Assembly (NCBI GenBank): GCA_037952775.1
Contig: JBANAY010000001.1
Span: 2,170,001 to 2,234,000 of the forward strand
DNA: 64,000 nt
Direction: 5' to 3'
From: Clonostachys chloroleuca
Lineage: Eukaryota > Ascomycota > Sordariomycetes > Hypocreales > Bionectriaceae
Shown: positions 11,817-24,572 of the stretch, in pieces
How the letters are laid out: each line of letters begins with the position of its first letter
Position numbering within the stretch: position 1 is the first letter of the stretch
Program-made: the position numbers and the translations under genes
The notes under the pieces: model-generated
Database searches by the model: none
What the model was told of the DNA's origin: nothing
The model's input: only the letters and a program-made list of their open reading frames with translations

Positions 11817-12742
11817 CTATTTACCACGGCGCATTTGCGCGCTGGCAAAGTTTCTCAGCGCCTTGATAAACACTTGGTAGCTGAAGCTCTCGTTATCTTG
11901 AAGGCAGAAGATTTCTGTCAGGCGAATTTGCCATGGAGGGTAGCTGGAAAGCTCGATATGAGGGCTGAAGAGGATGAGCAGGTCAGGCTCAGCCATGACT
12001 CCTTCGGAAAGTTCCGCATTGATTAGGTCCATGGAGATGTCCTGAGGGGAGAGTTTGCCTCGCTGGGACATGTCGGCGAGAGTTCTCGTGAGGTCAACCA
12101 TTGAATCTCTTCCGTCTTGGGATGAGATCAGATGCAGTCTCAAATGTCCAATGCTCTCCTTGGTGTTCACGTTGGGCGACGAATAGCTCTCCTGGTGGGG
12201 ACATGTCAAGGAGAGACTGGGGTGCTCGCCGCCATAGTAGAATGCAAGTTTCTGGATGACAGCCTGATAGAGGCGAGGCATGTGTTTCTTTAGGACTCCT
12301 TCAGAACCGTTAGTTTTTGGACGAGGGCGACTAAAGCCGAGACGAAATACGTACCTGTCTTTTCGTAGATCGAGAGCATGGGGATACCAGCACAGGCACA
12401 CCAGGTGGCCAGCTCAGCAGTTTCATCGATCAAACGGTCCAGGTCGGCGCTGAGACGAGGGTTCTCGGATCGAAGAATTGCGCTTAGGTGGTTTGGCATC
12501 TTGGATAGCCCAGTGACGTCCTTTTGGATATATTGGGGCGTGGCATGATGGTAGAACAGCACCGAGGACATTTGATAGCCCACGACGTTCCACGCTTGTC
12601 GAGTTCTGATGTACAGAGAGAAGATTCCATGCATAAGTGCGAAGATCAAAACATAGAGTTGGGTCTTGATAAACTTGCGCACGCCGAGTCGGGACTTGCG
12701 CTGTGTCGTGCTATTGGTGCGCGGTCTTGAAGGTTCGTTCAT
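11817..12742 (-). CDS. nus1: Nus1 / Nogo-B-receptor-type subunit of dehydrodolichyl diphosphate synthase
   Basis: The non-catalytic cis-prenyltransferase subunit that works with Rer2/Srt1 in the ER membrane to make dolichol for N-glycosylation. Two exons, 12742-12355 and 12298-11817, join SIYEKTG-VLKK in frame to 289 aa. A basic N-terminus is followed by one membrane segment (about residues 30-50, LYVLIFALMHGIFSLYI), then the prenyltransferase-like core with CACAGIPMLSIYEKTG. The C-terminus ends in RRGK, keeping the RxG motif known to be needed for activity of the complex. The ATG at 12742 is chosen because it opens the family-like part; the frame stays open upstream to 12871, but a GTGCGA...CACAG intron may lie in that leader. 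ALG12, also in this window, uses the product of this pathway. Confidence 0.88.
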
Positions 12743-13645
12743 AGCAGGGAGATTCGCCTGTGATTGGGTGTCAGTGATGGTCTGCGTTTTAGCTACTCCA
12801 GGGGCTGGTTCGCACCTCGAAGAGATATCTCCTCTGCTGAGGAGTGAGAAGAGTATGGTCCTTGCTCGCATCGGCGCGGTAGGCCTTTTTAAAGGTTGTT
12901 GACATCGGCATGATGGAGGGCGGATTGATCGACTACCGTTGGAAAAGCTGAGGATAAGAGGACAACGATGGACTAGACGACAACGCCCTGTGGTGTCTGG
13001 ATATTTCGGATTGGCCCAGGTAAGGAGAGAAATGAAAGAAATTAAGAAATCGAGAACGATCTTGGGGGGAGTGGGTTAACGGTAGGGCTGCTTATGTTAG
13101 GTGACAGTCATGGGTCTCTCATCGAGCTTGACGCGCAAGTCGAAGAGGCGAGGAGCTTGTGACGACGATTGAGCCCCACTGCTTGAAGATCAAGATCAAG
13201 GTTATTAGCTGTGTGCCTGCCTCGGCGAGTTTGATGTGGTCATTCTACATGGAGCGAGAGTGGTGTGGTGTGGCGCAGGGGTAATAGCTGATGTGGCGCC
13301 AGGGAAGCTAGGTACCTATCTACGTACCTCGTACCAAAGTTGTGGGCCTTACTTGGCCGTTTGCTCAGTACGCGGTAGCGGGGCCTGAGGGAGCTTCGGG
13401 GGTGGCTCCAGTTTCAGACAGCCAAAGATACAACTTGGACAGAGGTGTGTCTGTGGCAGCGCATTGAGAAAAGCATCACCGCCACCGAATACTCGTCACC
13501 TCTATACGCCTGATATGCGATCTCCCTGCGACACGACAGCACTTGGACCCCCCGCCCAGTAGCTCTGTTGACGGAATTGTCTTGCGCCTAGAGCTGGTAG
13601 TTGACACCTCGACCGTTAGCCTCTCGAGGTGCTGGTGATCTATCG
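12743..13645. promoter_or_regulatory. divergent intergenic region nus1 / sec10
   Basis: About 900 bp between two divergent start codons. It holds the probable nus1 leader, including a possible leader intron at roughly 12770-12820, and the sec10 promoter. No gene, TATA box or repeat stood out. Confidence 0.4.
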
Positions 13646-16271
13646 ATGGAGCGTTCAGCTTCGGGGCCAAAGACCCTTTTCCCCAAGGGACCCAGCTTCA
13701 CATTGGAAAACTTCTCCAATAAGGACTTCATTGTTCGTGATTTTGTTGATAGCTTAGCTGAGACTGTCGCGCCATCCAACCGCCGCTCCAACCCGACACC
13801 TCAAAGTACTACTTTCGACCCCAAGCCTCTGATCCGCACCTTTGAGAGTACGATAATGCCGACTCCTTGAGTATAGCTCAGCTCTTATCGATGGAGCTTA
13901 ATAGATGCTGATTAATGATATAGGTGCCCTCTCACAACTAGGGCAGCTTGAAAGCGACCTACAAGAAAAGGAAACCGAGATCCTGACACAAGTGCGCCGC
14001 GCTGAGATACAACATGATCAGACCCTCGACGCCCTAGGCAACAAACTCGACCAATCGATGACCCAGTTCGAAGCCCTTGATATATCTTTTAACAAGGGAA
14101 ACGTCAATGAAGAAGACATCATCAGCAGGTCAGATGGGGGAGGAATTGTTGCTGTGCAAATCGGCGAGAAGCTTGAAGAGCTGGATCGGAAACGAAGACG
14201 GGCACAAGACGCTATTTTCCTGATCCAATGTTGGAATGAGGTTAGCGAGACAGGGAAGCTAGGCTCCCTGCACGATATACAACGGCAAGGTGGCGCCGAC
14301 AACAAAATTCGATGTGCTGTCATAGCTCGCCAGTTGATGCGAATCAGCCAGCGGTTAGACCCGACCTCGTGGGGTCAAACGAACGGAGTTCGTGGCACCG
14401 TTTCCAACGGAGTGACGGGTACGAACAAGAACCATAATACCCGAGAGGCTCTGGAAAAGTTCTGTGAGACTCTGGAACAAGACTTGCTCCAGCAGTTCAA
14501 CAATAGCTATCGCCGACAAAACTTCGACGACATGAGGGAATGTGCCAAAGTATTACAAGACTTTAGTGGAGGATCAAGCGTAATCGCAACTTTTGTAAAC
14601 CAGCATCAATTCTTCATCGACCGCGACCAACTCATGAATGACGAAGTCACCGCCGACGGTGAAACGTGGGACCAGCTGGCAGACCCTGACCAAGAATCTC
14701 CTGGAATTGAACCGTCTCTTCAGTCTCTCGTTGACGAGGTTAAATTGGTCATGCAGGAGGAATCGTTCATCATAAAGCGGGCCTTCCCGTACTATGAGAT
14801 AGTCCTGGTCAAGTTTATCCAACGAGTGTTCCAACAGTCCATCCAGCAACGTTTAGAGAAGGTCTTGGATAAAGCCGAGACTATATCTTCGCTGGCGTTT
14901 CTGCGATCTCTACATGCGTCAAGAAGTTATATCAACGCATTGGTGGAGGATTTGAAGACCCATGGACTGACAGAGCACCCAGAGCCATGCACTGCCCAAA
15001 TCGCTCAGACATTGGACCAGCAGATGGAGGAGCTTTTTGTTCCTTACATGGTTGGAAATACGTACATAGAGCGAGAGAAGAGGAGTCTCGAGGAAATGTA
15101 CGGGTCGCTGTTGTTCAAATACTCAATTTTCCATTCCCGGAGGAAGAAGGCGCCAACTGGATTCATGGCTTCGCTAGCGCAGCAGGGCACACAGCTTATC
15201 TCTGCAGCTAAAGATGCCTACATCGAAAGACTTGAGTCTTCTGAACTCACTGCAACCCAGAAAGCTATGATGTTGCGAGTTGCCGGAATTGTGGACAGAG
15301 AGAACAAGAACGAAATTGAGGTTTCAGACGAAGATGGCACACTCAGCATCGCCAATGCAAAGAGAATGCTAAAGTGGCTAGCAGAGAGTGTCCAACGCAC
15401 CCTGGAACTTGGCTCACAGGCAGAGACACCTAAAGATGTCAATGTTTTGCTCAGCCTATTACTGACTAACATGGGCGAGGTTTACATCCACACTAGCCTT
15501 GACGCGGCCTTCTACCAGGCTAGCTTCCTTGAAAATTCGAAGACTGAACCAGACATGTCATATATGATGCAGATTCAATCAGCCGTCTCTATTACTGCGA
15601 TTATGGATCGGTTCATCACAGTTGTTCTGATCCGACTTGCAGAGTCGAGCGCCACCGTGAGGAGGAATATGGAGGCACAGAAGAAGACCGGTGTGGATTC
15701 AATTGAGAAGAAAACAAACAACGTTATCAAAGCTTCTATTGACGTGATCTCAAACTGGGCAACAAAGGCGCTCAGCACCCAGAAGAAACAGGATTTCCGT
15801 CCCCGAGACGGAGCGCTGGATTCACTCCAGACTTCGACCTGTCTTGCACTGTGTACATTCTTGAGTCGTGTTCATCAGAATGCATCGAAAGCCATTGATG
15901 GCCAGAATGCCGAGAAGTTCTTTAGTGAGCTGGCGCTGGTTATTCTTCAACACCTTTTTGACCACTTCAAAAAGTTTCAGGTCAATGCGACTGGTGGTTT
16001 GATGGTCACTCAGGATATTTCAAAATATGTCCAAACACTGAAGGAATGGTCTCTTAGTAAGGACATAGCAACTACGGTCGAGATGCTAACCGAGATTGGC
16101 TCACTCTTCATCGTTGGACCTGAAGCTTTGAAGGAAAAGTCGCGAGCGTTGTCGTCTGCACAGTCTTCATCGACACGAGGGAAGCTGACCAAGGCCGATT
16201 TCAGAGCCTTCGTGCAAAAGCGTGATGACGCGGGTTCTGTTGGCATTCAAAGCGTCTTGGCTGGTCTGTGA
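13646..16271 (+). CDS. sec10: exocyst complex component Sec10
   Basis: Subunit of the eight-protein exocyst that tethers secretory vesicles to the plasma membrane, important at hyphal tips. Exons 13646-13847 and 13924-16271 join TFE-S-ALSQL in frame to 849 aa, usual for fungal Sec10. The N-terminus has SNKDFIVRDFVDSL and FDPKPLIRTFE, then a coiled coil (ESDLQEKETEI...). The middle carries IFLIQCWNEV, FVNQHQFFIDRDQL and the very conserved YYEIVLVKFIQRVFQQSI, which identify the family. The rest is helical repeats as expected for exocyst rods. The start is the ATG giving MERSASGPKTLFPKGPSF; an upstream in-frame ATG at 13601 adds 15 residues without family features. Its tail faces dus4, 141 bp away. 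Confidence 0.92.
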
Positions 16272-16412
16272 GTCGTATGTCAACGACAGGAAACTGCCTT
16301 ATGAACTGAACCGCGGCCCGGACTCGGCATAGAGCATCGCAGTGCCGTAGGCGGAATGACAAGTGCTGGTCTTGACAGATGCACATGCTATCATTTTCTT
16401 GACCAATTTCCC

Positions 16413-17994
16413 TCAAAACTCTCGCCTAAGGCCCCCAGTCTGACCAGTGTGCTCTTCAATCTTCTCGTCAAGAAAATCGATCAGCTCCAGCATATTGGCT
16501 ATCTCGGAAAACCGTGTCCTTTCCTTTCTGGACAGCAGCGCCGATTTATCGATACCCATGCCAGGAGAGCACATTTCCTGGACATGATGTATAACAAGTT
16601 TATAGGGAAGCGGGGCAGCGGCAACATTGCACATGAAGCGCTCCACGGCCTCCCAGGGACATGATGAGTATCCCGCAAACAAAGCCGGGTTAGAAAGCAG
16701 GCCACGAGCCGACATGAATCCCGATAGATTGGTGTTGCTGGGGGCAGGGGCAGGGGCGGGTCCTTGATCTGTTTCCACAATACCCTTGTTAATATCACGG
16801 GGCAGGATGTCATTCAGGGTCAGCGTCGCCATCTCTGTTCCCAAGGGGGTTGGCGTGGCGAACGGATGGAAGGGAAGGGAGTTGATATCAAACACGTCGC
16901 CAGAGAGTAGGATAGGGAGCGTCGGCGAGTATTTAGCTGTGAGAATTTCAAGGGCCTCCGTTCGGATTGGCGTTGTTGATGTTGTATTGCGGGTTCGTGG
17001 ATGTATAGTGACCCAATCAACCTGGCGGTTTTGGGGGTGGCCTATAACAGTGTCAAGAAAATCCATCGTTTTCCTACCAATTATTCGTCGTCACGATTAG
17101 CCAGATTCCCTGAGAGAGAGTGAGTGGTTCGTGCACGCAAGAGAGAAGCGTGCTTACCTCAGATCGTCGTGTATCCTGATTTTGACACTGACACTCCTAC
17201 CCTTGGGATTATCAATATCCTTTTCCATTCCAACACCCCAGCCGTCTTGTTCCAGACGGCCTCTCGTCTCTACGACCATGTCGCGAACAAGCTCTCTCTT
17301 GTTCATGAGAGCCGCACCCAAGGTCTCGGCACAAGCCCATGATTGGGGGCATCCGCAGTTGAGGTCGACGCCACTGACCCATGGCGCGGCGAGGGAGGAT
17401 GCCCGTGAGAGCTCCAAGGGGCTGTTGGCGCCAAATTGAAGGATGGTATGAGGCATGATGCCCTTTGTTGATACGGTGAGATCTGAAAGATAGGGATAGT
17501 CCCCCAAGTCAGCTGCATTCAACTGAAGTGACATGATGGAGTGAATTAAATGAAGAAAGGGCATGTCTGAATGAGTAGATGGTTTTCTTACCACTGTCCC
17601 GTGCAAATGTATTTCGATTGAATTCCTTGGCGAGAATCATGGGTGTCCAGCAGAGATCAACGCCGTAATGATGGACGGTTTGACGAAACGCAAGCTGAAG
17701 AGGAGGACTTTGTTAGCGGTCACTTGATGACTCAAAATGGGTATTGAGAGTGAAGGGTGAGTTGGAAGAGGAGACTGGCTGACCTTGCTGTAGCGCACCA
17801 TTGGCGCGCAGGCATACAGGAATTTGTCATTTTTTCTTGCCGTGTCGAATATCTTTAGAGGGCTTCTTATGAGTTAGCTACAGGATCGCCAAGCTGGGGC
17901 AAGACGATGAGAAGAGAGATGATGAGGATGTGGAGGATGGATATGGTGGGGCTTACTGGGGGGACGCTGTCTGCGATTCAGGGACAGGAAGCAT
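16413..17994 (-). CDS. dus4: tRNA-dihydrouridine synthase Dus4
   Basis: FMN-dependent enzyme reducing uridines in the tRNA D-loop; yeast Dus4 acts at U20a/U20b. Five exons: 17994-17957, 17865-17784, 17694-17592, 17482-17158, 17073-16413, giving 402 aa. Visible are the FMN-barrel start YACAPMVRYSKLAFR, ILQFGANSP, the active-site region GVDLNCGCPQ with the catalytic Cys, VSVKIRIHDDLRKT, DWVTIHPRTR, and LSGFMSARGLLSNPALF near the phosphate-binding end. The acceptor of exon 2 could lie 3 bases further on (CAG-S or H at the join); both keep frame. The first exon is only 38 nt and rests on frame continuity and good splice sites. Family and paralogue assignment are confident. Confidence 0.88.
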
Positions 17995-18551
17995 GGTGTA
18001 TGGCGTAGGAGTATGGAGATATAGGACGAGTATTAAGTAGATTGAGATATTTGGGCCTGATGCTTCATCCGCTGAGCGGGATACTTGTGGTTGGGGAATT
18101 GGAGAGTCTGATCGTCAGTGATCTAGAAGAAAGGAAAAAATTACCTGCGAAAAAAGGCCAAATGGTGGGGTTTGACTAACACAACAGCATACCTAGATAC
18201 AGCCAAGTATTGTCAATCAAACTACATCTATCCAGGAGTTTGTGAGGCAAACAACACATCAAACAATTACGATCAAGTTGCTTTTTTTCTCCTTCTTTTT
18301 TTTTTAATTATGAATCGGGCGTGAAACTATTGGGGAGGAGGTCCGAGCGATGGGCGGAATAGCTATTCCCAAGACGATAAGGGCAGCCTCGCAGGCAATA
18401 CTTAATGTCACTAGTTATGCAATTTTCTCTATGAGATTTATAAGTATAGGGAATTTATTGGGATGCTTATTCAATAGGGAGTATGAAATGAGTCTCCCCG
18501 ATGACAAATCCTCATAGCCCACAGTCCTCTTTGTGCTAATAGATCTGTAGA
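17995..18551. other. intergenic region upstream of dus4
   Basis: About 560 bp holding the dus4 promoter and the 3' end of the RBR gene. A T-rich run lies near 18282-18306. No gene seen. Confidence 0.4.
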
Positions 18552-21100
18552 TCACAGTGCCTGTCCGATGTGAGCGCGCGGCGATACCGGAGAACTTGCT
18601 GTAAGAGCTGATCGGACAGTCATGGGCTGGACTATGAGAGGCTCTTTGGGGGCAGGTCCGGCCGTGGCTGGTCTTTCCCCGTTGGCCGAAGCCCTCTTCC
18701 TGCTCTCCGAGCTGAACATGGTGTCGGCCTCGCCTTCCATTTCTTGTTCCTCCGCCTCGGCCAACAACTTTTCCCGTTCAGCTGCGATTGTGCGCAGCCA
18801 CTTCTTCTCAGCAATCTTCCGTCGGGCCATGTCTCTGACGCTCTCTTCGTGCTTCTCCTTGAGGCGTTCATTGCCGCTGGTCACAAGCTCGCCCATGATA
18901 ATGCGCTCCTCCTCCAGCTGTTCCCTGTATGCAGCTTGCTGTCGGTCTCGCCACTCCTTCCACGCCTGGTAGTATTGTTCCATGGTTTTGCGTAGCAGCG
19001 CCATGGCTTTCTCAATCTCCCCCTCCCCATTAGGTCGGATCTTCCAGTACTCAAGAAGCTGTACATGGAACTCTTCTAAAATTTTCGTTTCGAGGGCAGA
19101 TCTTACACTGAACTCCTGACCGAATGCTTCGTCCTTACCGGAAATTCTCGTCTGTATGCTGATCTCGAGCTGGCCGCGGTCTTCGACTTGTTTCTGCTCG
19201 AGTAGCACTTTAGCAGCTTCATAGTCTTCCGCTAGTTTTGCTTCTGCCTCGACCTGTTCCTCGGCGAGCAGGATTACCTGCCGGTCATGCAGCCGGTCGA
19301 GCGCCACTCGCAGCTCAAGGAACTTGGCCTCAATTTCCAGTCTTCGAATACACTCCAATCGGACCCGTTCTAGAAGCTCCTGCTGCTGGCGAAGCTCCTC
19401 TAGCCGAATATTCTCTTGCCTTTCCATCTCGGCCTTGAGAGCCTCTTGGCGTTCAAACTCCGCGATCTCGGCGAGCATTTGTCGTAGCTCCTCTGACTCC
19501 TGCGCCTCCTTACGTTGACGCTCTTCCTTACGGGCTGCAGCAGCGTCCTTGACTTGTTTTAGTTGCTCCATCGTACAGCCACAGGTCTTCCATCGCAAGC
19601 CACACACATAACAGAACTGGCTTCCGCACCTACAAGTCATGTGCTGACAGGCCTCCTTGTGCTCTACCAAGGCTCGGCAGTTGTAGCATCGCTTCCATCC
19701 TTCTTCCTCAGCAAGCTGGTTAGTCAGATTCATGTCCCGATCTTGGGGGCATTCTCCCCGGTCATGCTGAGGTCCTCGGCATATCGTACAAGTCCAATGG
19801 CCCCGCTCGCAACGTGCCTTGTTTGCATTCTTGCGGATATTCTCTGGGCTTATCCAAAGGCTGCAGTCAGGGGTGCTGCAGTAGATGCGCTCATTGACAG
19901 GGACATTCCACTCTGAAGACCGATCCTGAAACTTTTGCTTCAAGTCTTTGGGAACGTATCGCAGGATAGTGCGGAAGGGGATCTCATTCAGGCAACATTT
20001 GGGCGGCCATTGCTGTTCATTTCGGCAAGCAGCAGAGATCAATCCAGCAAAACACTCGTGGCAGTAGCTATGGCACGGAACCTTGACCACGTTGCCAGGA
20101 GGGAACTCTTCCAAGCACGAAACGCATTCCCTTTACGAATCAATTAGCTCAAGAAGAAGGAGTTGACGTATTGGTCTATGAGAAATGTTACTTACACCAT
20201 TGCCGGTGGTGGGGGAGGGTGTTTGACCGATTTCGATCTTGGCATAACGGTGCTTCCAGGCAATTCCTGGACCGGGATTACGGAGCTCAACTCGTAGATC
20301 GACGTTGATCTGGATTGTAACATTTCGATATTGGCTCTGATCGTGGCACCGAGTTCCTGTATCGTAGAGCCCCTTTGTCCCTGTCGGGATCCTGAATGTA
20401 GGCTATTGGGGAATGGCAGAGCATTCTCTCCAACAAGGTCTGAAGGAGGAAGTGGGGGGAGCAAGCCAAGTCTACCTGAGGAACCCGTTTCGCCAAAGTC
20501 TCCAACACGATCGAGTAGCTTTCTGAAACGTCCCTTGCGACCTTTGATGGACTTGCTGGAGGGGTCGGTCATGGACGAGGCTTGTGAAGGTCGCCTCCCA
20601 CCGTCATTCAGTGCATTTATAGCTTGCATCCGGGCAATGGATGCATTTTCTGAACCAGCGATTGAATCTACATCGGAAGGTTCTGGACGTTCGGGCGGGA
20701 TGATAATGGGGAGGTATTCGATCTCCTTTGGCTTCTGCGCCGCCTGCTTTTCAGCTGCAGCGCGTAGCTCCTCGATTTCCAACCTCTGCCCCCTTTCGTG
20801 CGCGGACCTGGCGTTGACATTCTCAACTGAACTGTGGACTATCTTGGCCAGCAACTCAGAGTCAACACCTGATAAGTTGAAAACAGAAGCAGGTGGGTTA
20901 TAGGCTTGCCAGTCCACGTCAGTGAGATCCAGGGCAGTTAGATTCTTTGTCGACCACGCATCCGGCCGCTCTCTGTTCCTCCACTCATCCTGAAACTGTG
21001 TCAGGAGCTCGAAGGGGTTGGATTCAAGATCCTCAAAGTCTGTAGGCTCATATGCGCCAGGCATGATCCTTTTCTCTCCTAGTCCCAGGAAGGCGGCCAT
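18552..21100 (-). CDS. RBR-type (RING-IBR-RING) E3 ubiquitin ligase-like protein with long coiled coil
   Basis: Two exons, 21100-20196 and 20130-18552, join PAM-VECVSC in frame to 827 aa. Residues 1-300 are mostly disordered and Ser/Pro-rich. From about 303 comes RING1 (CVSCLEEF, then CHSYCHECF), then an IBR with CSTPDCSLW and CERGHWTCTICRG, then RING2 with RCYNCRALVEHKEACQHMTC and CGSQFCYVCG. The Cys before QHMTC is where RBR ligases carry the catalytic cysteine, so transthiolation activity is plausible. Residues of about 500-760 form a very charged Glu/Arg/Lys coiled coil. The start is the first ATG (MAAFLGLGEKR); another, MPGAYEP, lies 12 residues later. The substrate and closest named relative are not recognisable. 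Confidence 0.82.
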
Positions 21101-22543
21101 TGTGGTGGCAATCCTCGTCCGTTTCAGTAGGTGGCCCCTCAAGGGGGTTAGATTCAAGGGCCTATGGAATGAAATGGGTGAAGCTTCAACAATGACAGAC
21201 GGGTGTGCACACGGGACAAGGCACGCGACCTATTTGAGGAGAGGACACGGCAGCAGAGGAGAAGTAGTTGGCGGCCAGCAGCACCACGTTGGGCTCACCA
21301 CATCTTACATATCAATCTGGGCGATAGCGGGAAGGAAAACGCCCATCAGCCCTGCAGGAAAGGAGGCACTACAGGGCCCTGGGCAGATTTGCGAAAGCCT
21401 CGGCCAATGAGATTATGCAACACTGCCTCGACTGGCGTGCCTAGAAATGCAAGCTCTGGCACCTACCAAGCAGGCAAACACGCTGTCAGCCGCACACACG
21501 AGGTGCTCTGTTGGAATCCCTGGTCCACTGGGCCATTCATCAATTAGCCCAGAGTATGCATACAGGCAGATGAGTCCGTGGACCCGCCCGTCCACGGCTG
21601 CAGGCTGCCTAGCCGGGCGCACTTGTGCCACTGGCGTCCTTCTTGCGTGCGATGTGGGTGGAGATGAGCTACGAGAGTGCCCGATGGCTTTTCGGTGCTC
21701 CTATTCCAGGCACCGTGGTTCAGGGAACGAGCTGGGGGAGGGTCCAATAGGAACCTCAGTTGGACGCACGCCTTCTCGAGATGCACGACTAATCCACACG
21801 CTAGAACCAGTAAGAAGCAGCCCGGAACGCGATGACAGTTGCGGAAAAAAACTATCGAGCAACAGACTGATTCTAGAATTGGAATGTAACAAATAATTAA
21901 TTGGTTTCATGTGGGTAGTTATCTTCGAGATCACACAGGAGATCCTTGACGCCCCAGAAATACCATGCGAGTGTTGGGTATTGCTTGGGAGTATTGGCTG
22001 TTGGTGAAGTCATCTGGACCCATATCAGGTAGTATCAGGTAATTTGGAATGAGGTTCACAGTCGCCAAACCCAGAAGAACACCTACATCAGGAAGGTCAT
22101 TGCTTGGATGATACTCTATTCGGCATGCTGTACCGATGCAGTGGTTTTATTGAATGACGGGCTCCCCAGTCTGTGCCTGGGAATAGCCAGGTATGGATGG
22201 GTCAACACAAAGCTGCCTCGAACACGAACTGCCGCGTATGTGATGGTTGCAAACCCTGTAATCTCCTTTAACATGCGTTGCATCTATCCGAGGCGATCGA
22301 ATGTTTCTATATTCCACCATGCATAAATCCTCTGCCAAGAGATATGCCGCCTCACTCCCTCTCACAATCGCAATTAAGGACGCAACACTTTGCAATCTGA
22401 GAATCTCCAAAAGCTTACAGCTTAGAGCCTGGTTTGACAAACTCCACCTTGTTGGTGCTATTACCAAGTTAGCAACCATCAATCCATTTATCATCTCGAC
22501 TTTATCAAAATAATAGCCTTTTAGAGGCCCTCTTAGTGATGAC
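21101..22543. other. intergenic region, about 1.4 kb
   Basis: Lies between the start of the RBR gene and the 3' end of the FAH-family gene, so it should contain the RBR promoter. Several short frames occur on both strands, but none has conserved content or convincing splice partners. Confidence 0.4.
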
Positions 22544-23682
22544 TTACCAAGTACCAACCTGCTCAAGTCCAACCTCCACGACATCGCCATCCTTGAGCCA
22601 GACCTGAGGCTTTCGGCCCATTCCTACTCCAGATGGCCTTTCGAGACGTTAGCTCGGTCACGATAAGGCTACTCGCTGTTAAGAAGATCCAGTATCACTT
22701 ACGTTCCGGTGAAGATTAGGTCTCCTGGCAGCAGAGTTGCTGCGTGGCTGAGAAATGAGACAGTCTTCCTCACATTGAAGATCATATCAGATGTGTTGCC
22801 GTCCTATAAATCCCCAAAACCGCTATCAGAAACCGATCGTCTTGGTGCTACGGGAACCCCGCTCATGGAGTACGATGGTACTTACCTGAACAGTCTCGCC
22901 GTTCACCTTGGTCCAGATCTTGAGAGACTGAGGGTCCTTGATGACCCGGCTACTCACAATACCCGGGCCATACGGCGCCCAGCCATCAAATCCCTTGCCG
23001 AGCGACCATTGGCTACCCCCATTCTTGATCTGCCAGTCACGGTGAGAAACATCGTTGCCGATGGCGTAACCGAGGACAAAGTCCAGGGCTTCCGCCTCTG
23101 ACACCTCCTTGCAGCGCTTGCCGATGACAATGACAAGCTCGCATTCGTAGTCAATTCCGGTGTCTTTCTGAGCCATGGAGTTAATGGGAATAGGGTCGCT
23201 GGCGCTGGCCAAGGAGGTCACGGGCTTGTAGAAGAGAATGGGAAATTTGGGCTCGGGCATGCCCGACTCTTTGGCGTGGAGGGCATAGTTGAGGCCGAGG
23301 CACCGGACAGTCCTGGTCTGAGACAAGGAGAGCGGTGCGAGAAGCAGGCCGATGTCGAGGACCTCGTCAGTGACCTGATGCTGTCCAAATACATCGCCGG
23401 CTATGATCCGGGCTTGCTTGGCCTTCGCGATGTCGGTTATACCCCGAGGGAGGATGGCGTCGCCGTGGTAGGTTCGGCCATCTCTCGCGACGAAGCGGAC
23501 GAGTCGCTATGAGAAAATCTTATCAGTGGACATATATATTAATTTTTCCGGTATATATTTTTCTTCTTAATCTTGTTCATTTGATGCTATGATGGGATGC
23601 AATATGAGACAAGGTGGAATTGGTAGCCGGATGGCGTGCTGGGGGTTGATAAGACTCGTCCACTTACTGAAAATGCAGACAT
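22544..23682 (-). CDS. fumarylacetoacetate hydrolase (FAH) family protein
   Basis: Member of the FAH fold, metal-dependent hydrolases or decarboxylases cutting C-C bonds of small oxo-acids, often in aromatic or amino-acid catabolism. Four exons: 23682-23668, 23506-22886, 22803-22703, 22637-22544, giving 276 aa, the usual size of a stand-alone FAH domain. The first exon is only five codons (MSAFS) before [16 protein letters not shown]. Family marks: [13 protein letters not shown], the metal-binding acidic pair in [43 protein letters not shown], and [17 protein letters not shown] at the end. The micro-exon start rests on frame and splice sites only. Substrate is unknown; acylpyruvate or oxaloacetate-type activities are possible. 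It is divergent from the SDHAF1 gene. Confidence 0.87.
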
Positions 23683-24157
23683 AGTTTTTACAATTTCCGA
23701 GAGTACTAGATTTCGTGATTTCGTAAAGACGAGTTTCGGACGATGATCCGAGCTTCAAGATCCGCAGTATTGAGAAGATATACGATGCGATTGAGCAGAC
23801 GGATATTGGCGGTGGTTATAAATACAACCGGAGGGGATATCGGAGGAATCGCCGCCGAAGTAGCCTGGAGAAGCCGATGAGCTAATTACCTATAACGGAA
23901 TAGAAAGAGAGCTCAACAAGCATTAATTATTTCCGGGTTTGGTGCTCTCTTAGCTTGGGATAGATAAGTTAGTGTTGATCCTGTATAGGGTAGGAAAAAT
24001 TCAACGCTTAACCGGTGCTCGGTAAACTGCAGGGTAGAATTTCATGCTGTTTTTCCCGTTGACTTCATGACCGAACTTGCTTTTCCCATCTGCGACCAAT
24101 TGGCGAAAGCTTTCATCGAAGCGTGCCGGACCGGAACGATCGCTATCCCGGGTCGCA

Positions 24158-24572
24158 ATGCGTCTTTCTGGGCTGCAAAAAGAGGTGCTGGCGCTCTACC
24201 GCCGGTGCTTACGGGAGAGCCGGAAGAAGCCCGAGGTAAGTCTTCCGTAGCTTCAATCGCAGTATCTAATGCTTGGACTTATAATCTAAATAACGCTGAG
24301 CACATACACTAATACTCCTTTCTCCTTGGATGTAGAGCACACGTGCGCACTTCGAACAGTTTGCTAGGTTGGTAGCATTCACTCTTTGTCACTTTGGCTC
24401 AAGTTTTGCACGAGTCCCCAACTACACTTACTTACATGTCAATTGCAGGACGGAATTCACTCGGAATCTGGCCCTTGATAAACGAGATTTCGCCGCCATT
24501 GAATTCCTCATCCGCAAAGGGCGCAGGCAACTCGAAACCTATGCCTCTCCCGGAATCAAGGACATTCATTGA
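24158..24572 (+). CDS. sdh6: succinate dehydrogenase assembly factor 1 (Sdh6/SDHAF1), LYR protein
   Basis: Small mitochondrial LYR-motif protein that helps load Fe-S clusters into the succinate dehydrogenase Ip subunit. Three exons, 24158-24235, 24336-24367 and 24449-24572, join in frame to 77 aa. The start MRLSGLQKEVLALYRRCL carries the LYR motif at residues 13-15. It is followed by RESRKKPE, a short FEQFAR exon, TEFTRNLALDKRDFAAIEFL, and the very typical ending RKGRRQLETYASPGIKDIH. The middle exon is only 32 nt, which explains why no single long frame shows the gene. Splice sites are GTAAGT/TGTAG and GTTGGT/TGCAG. Size and every landmark match the family. Confidence 0.9.
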
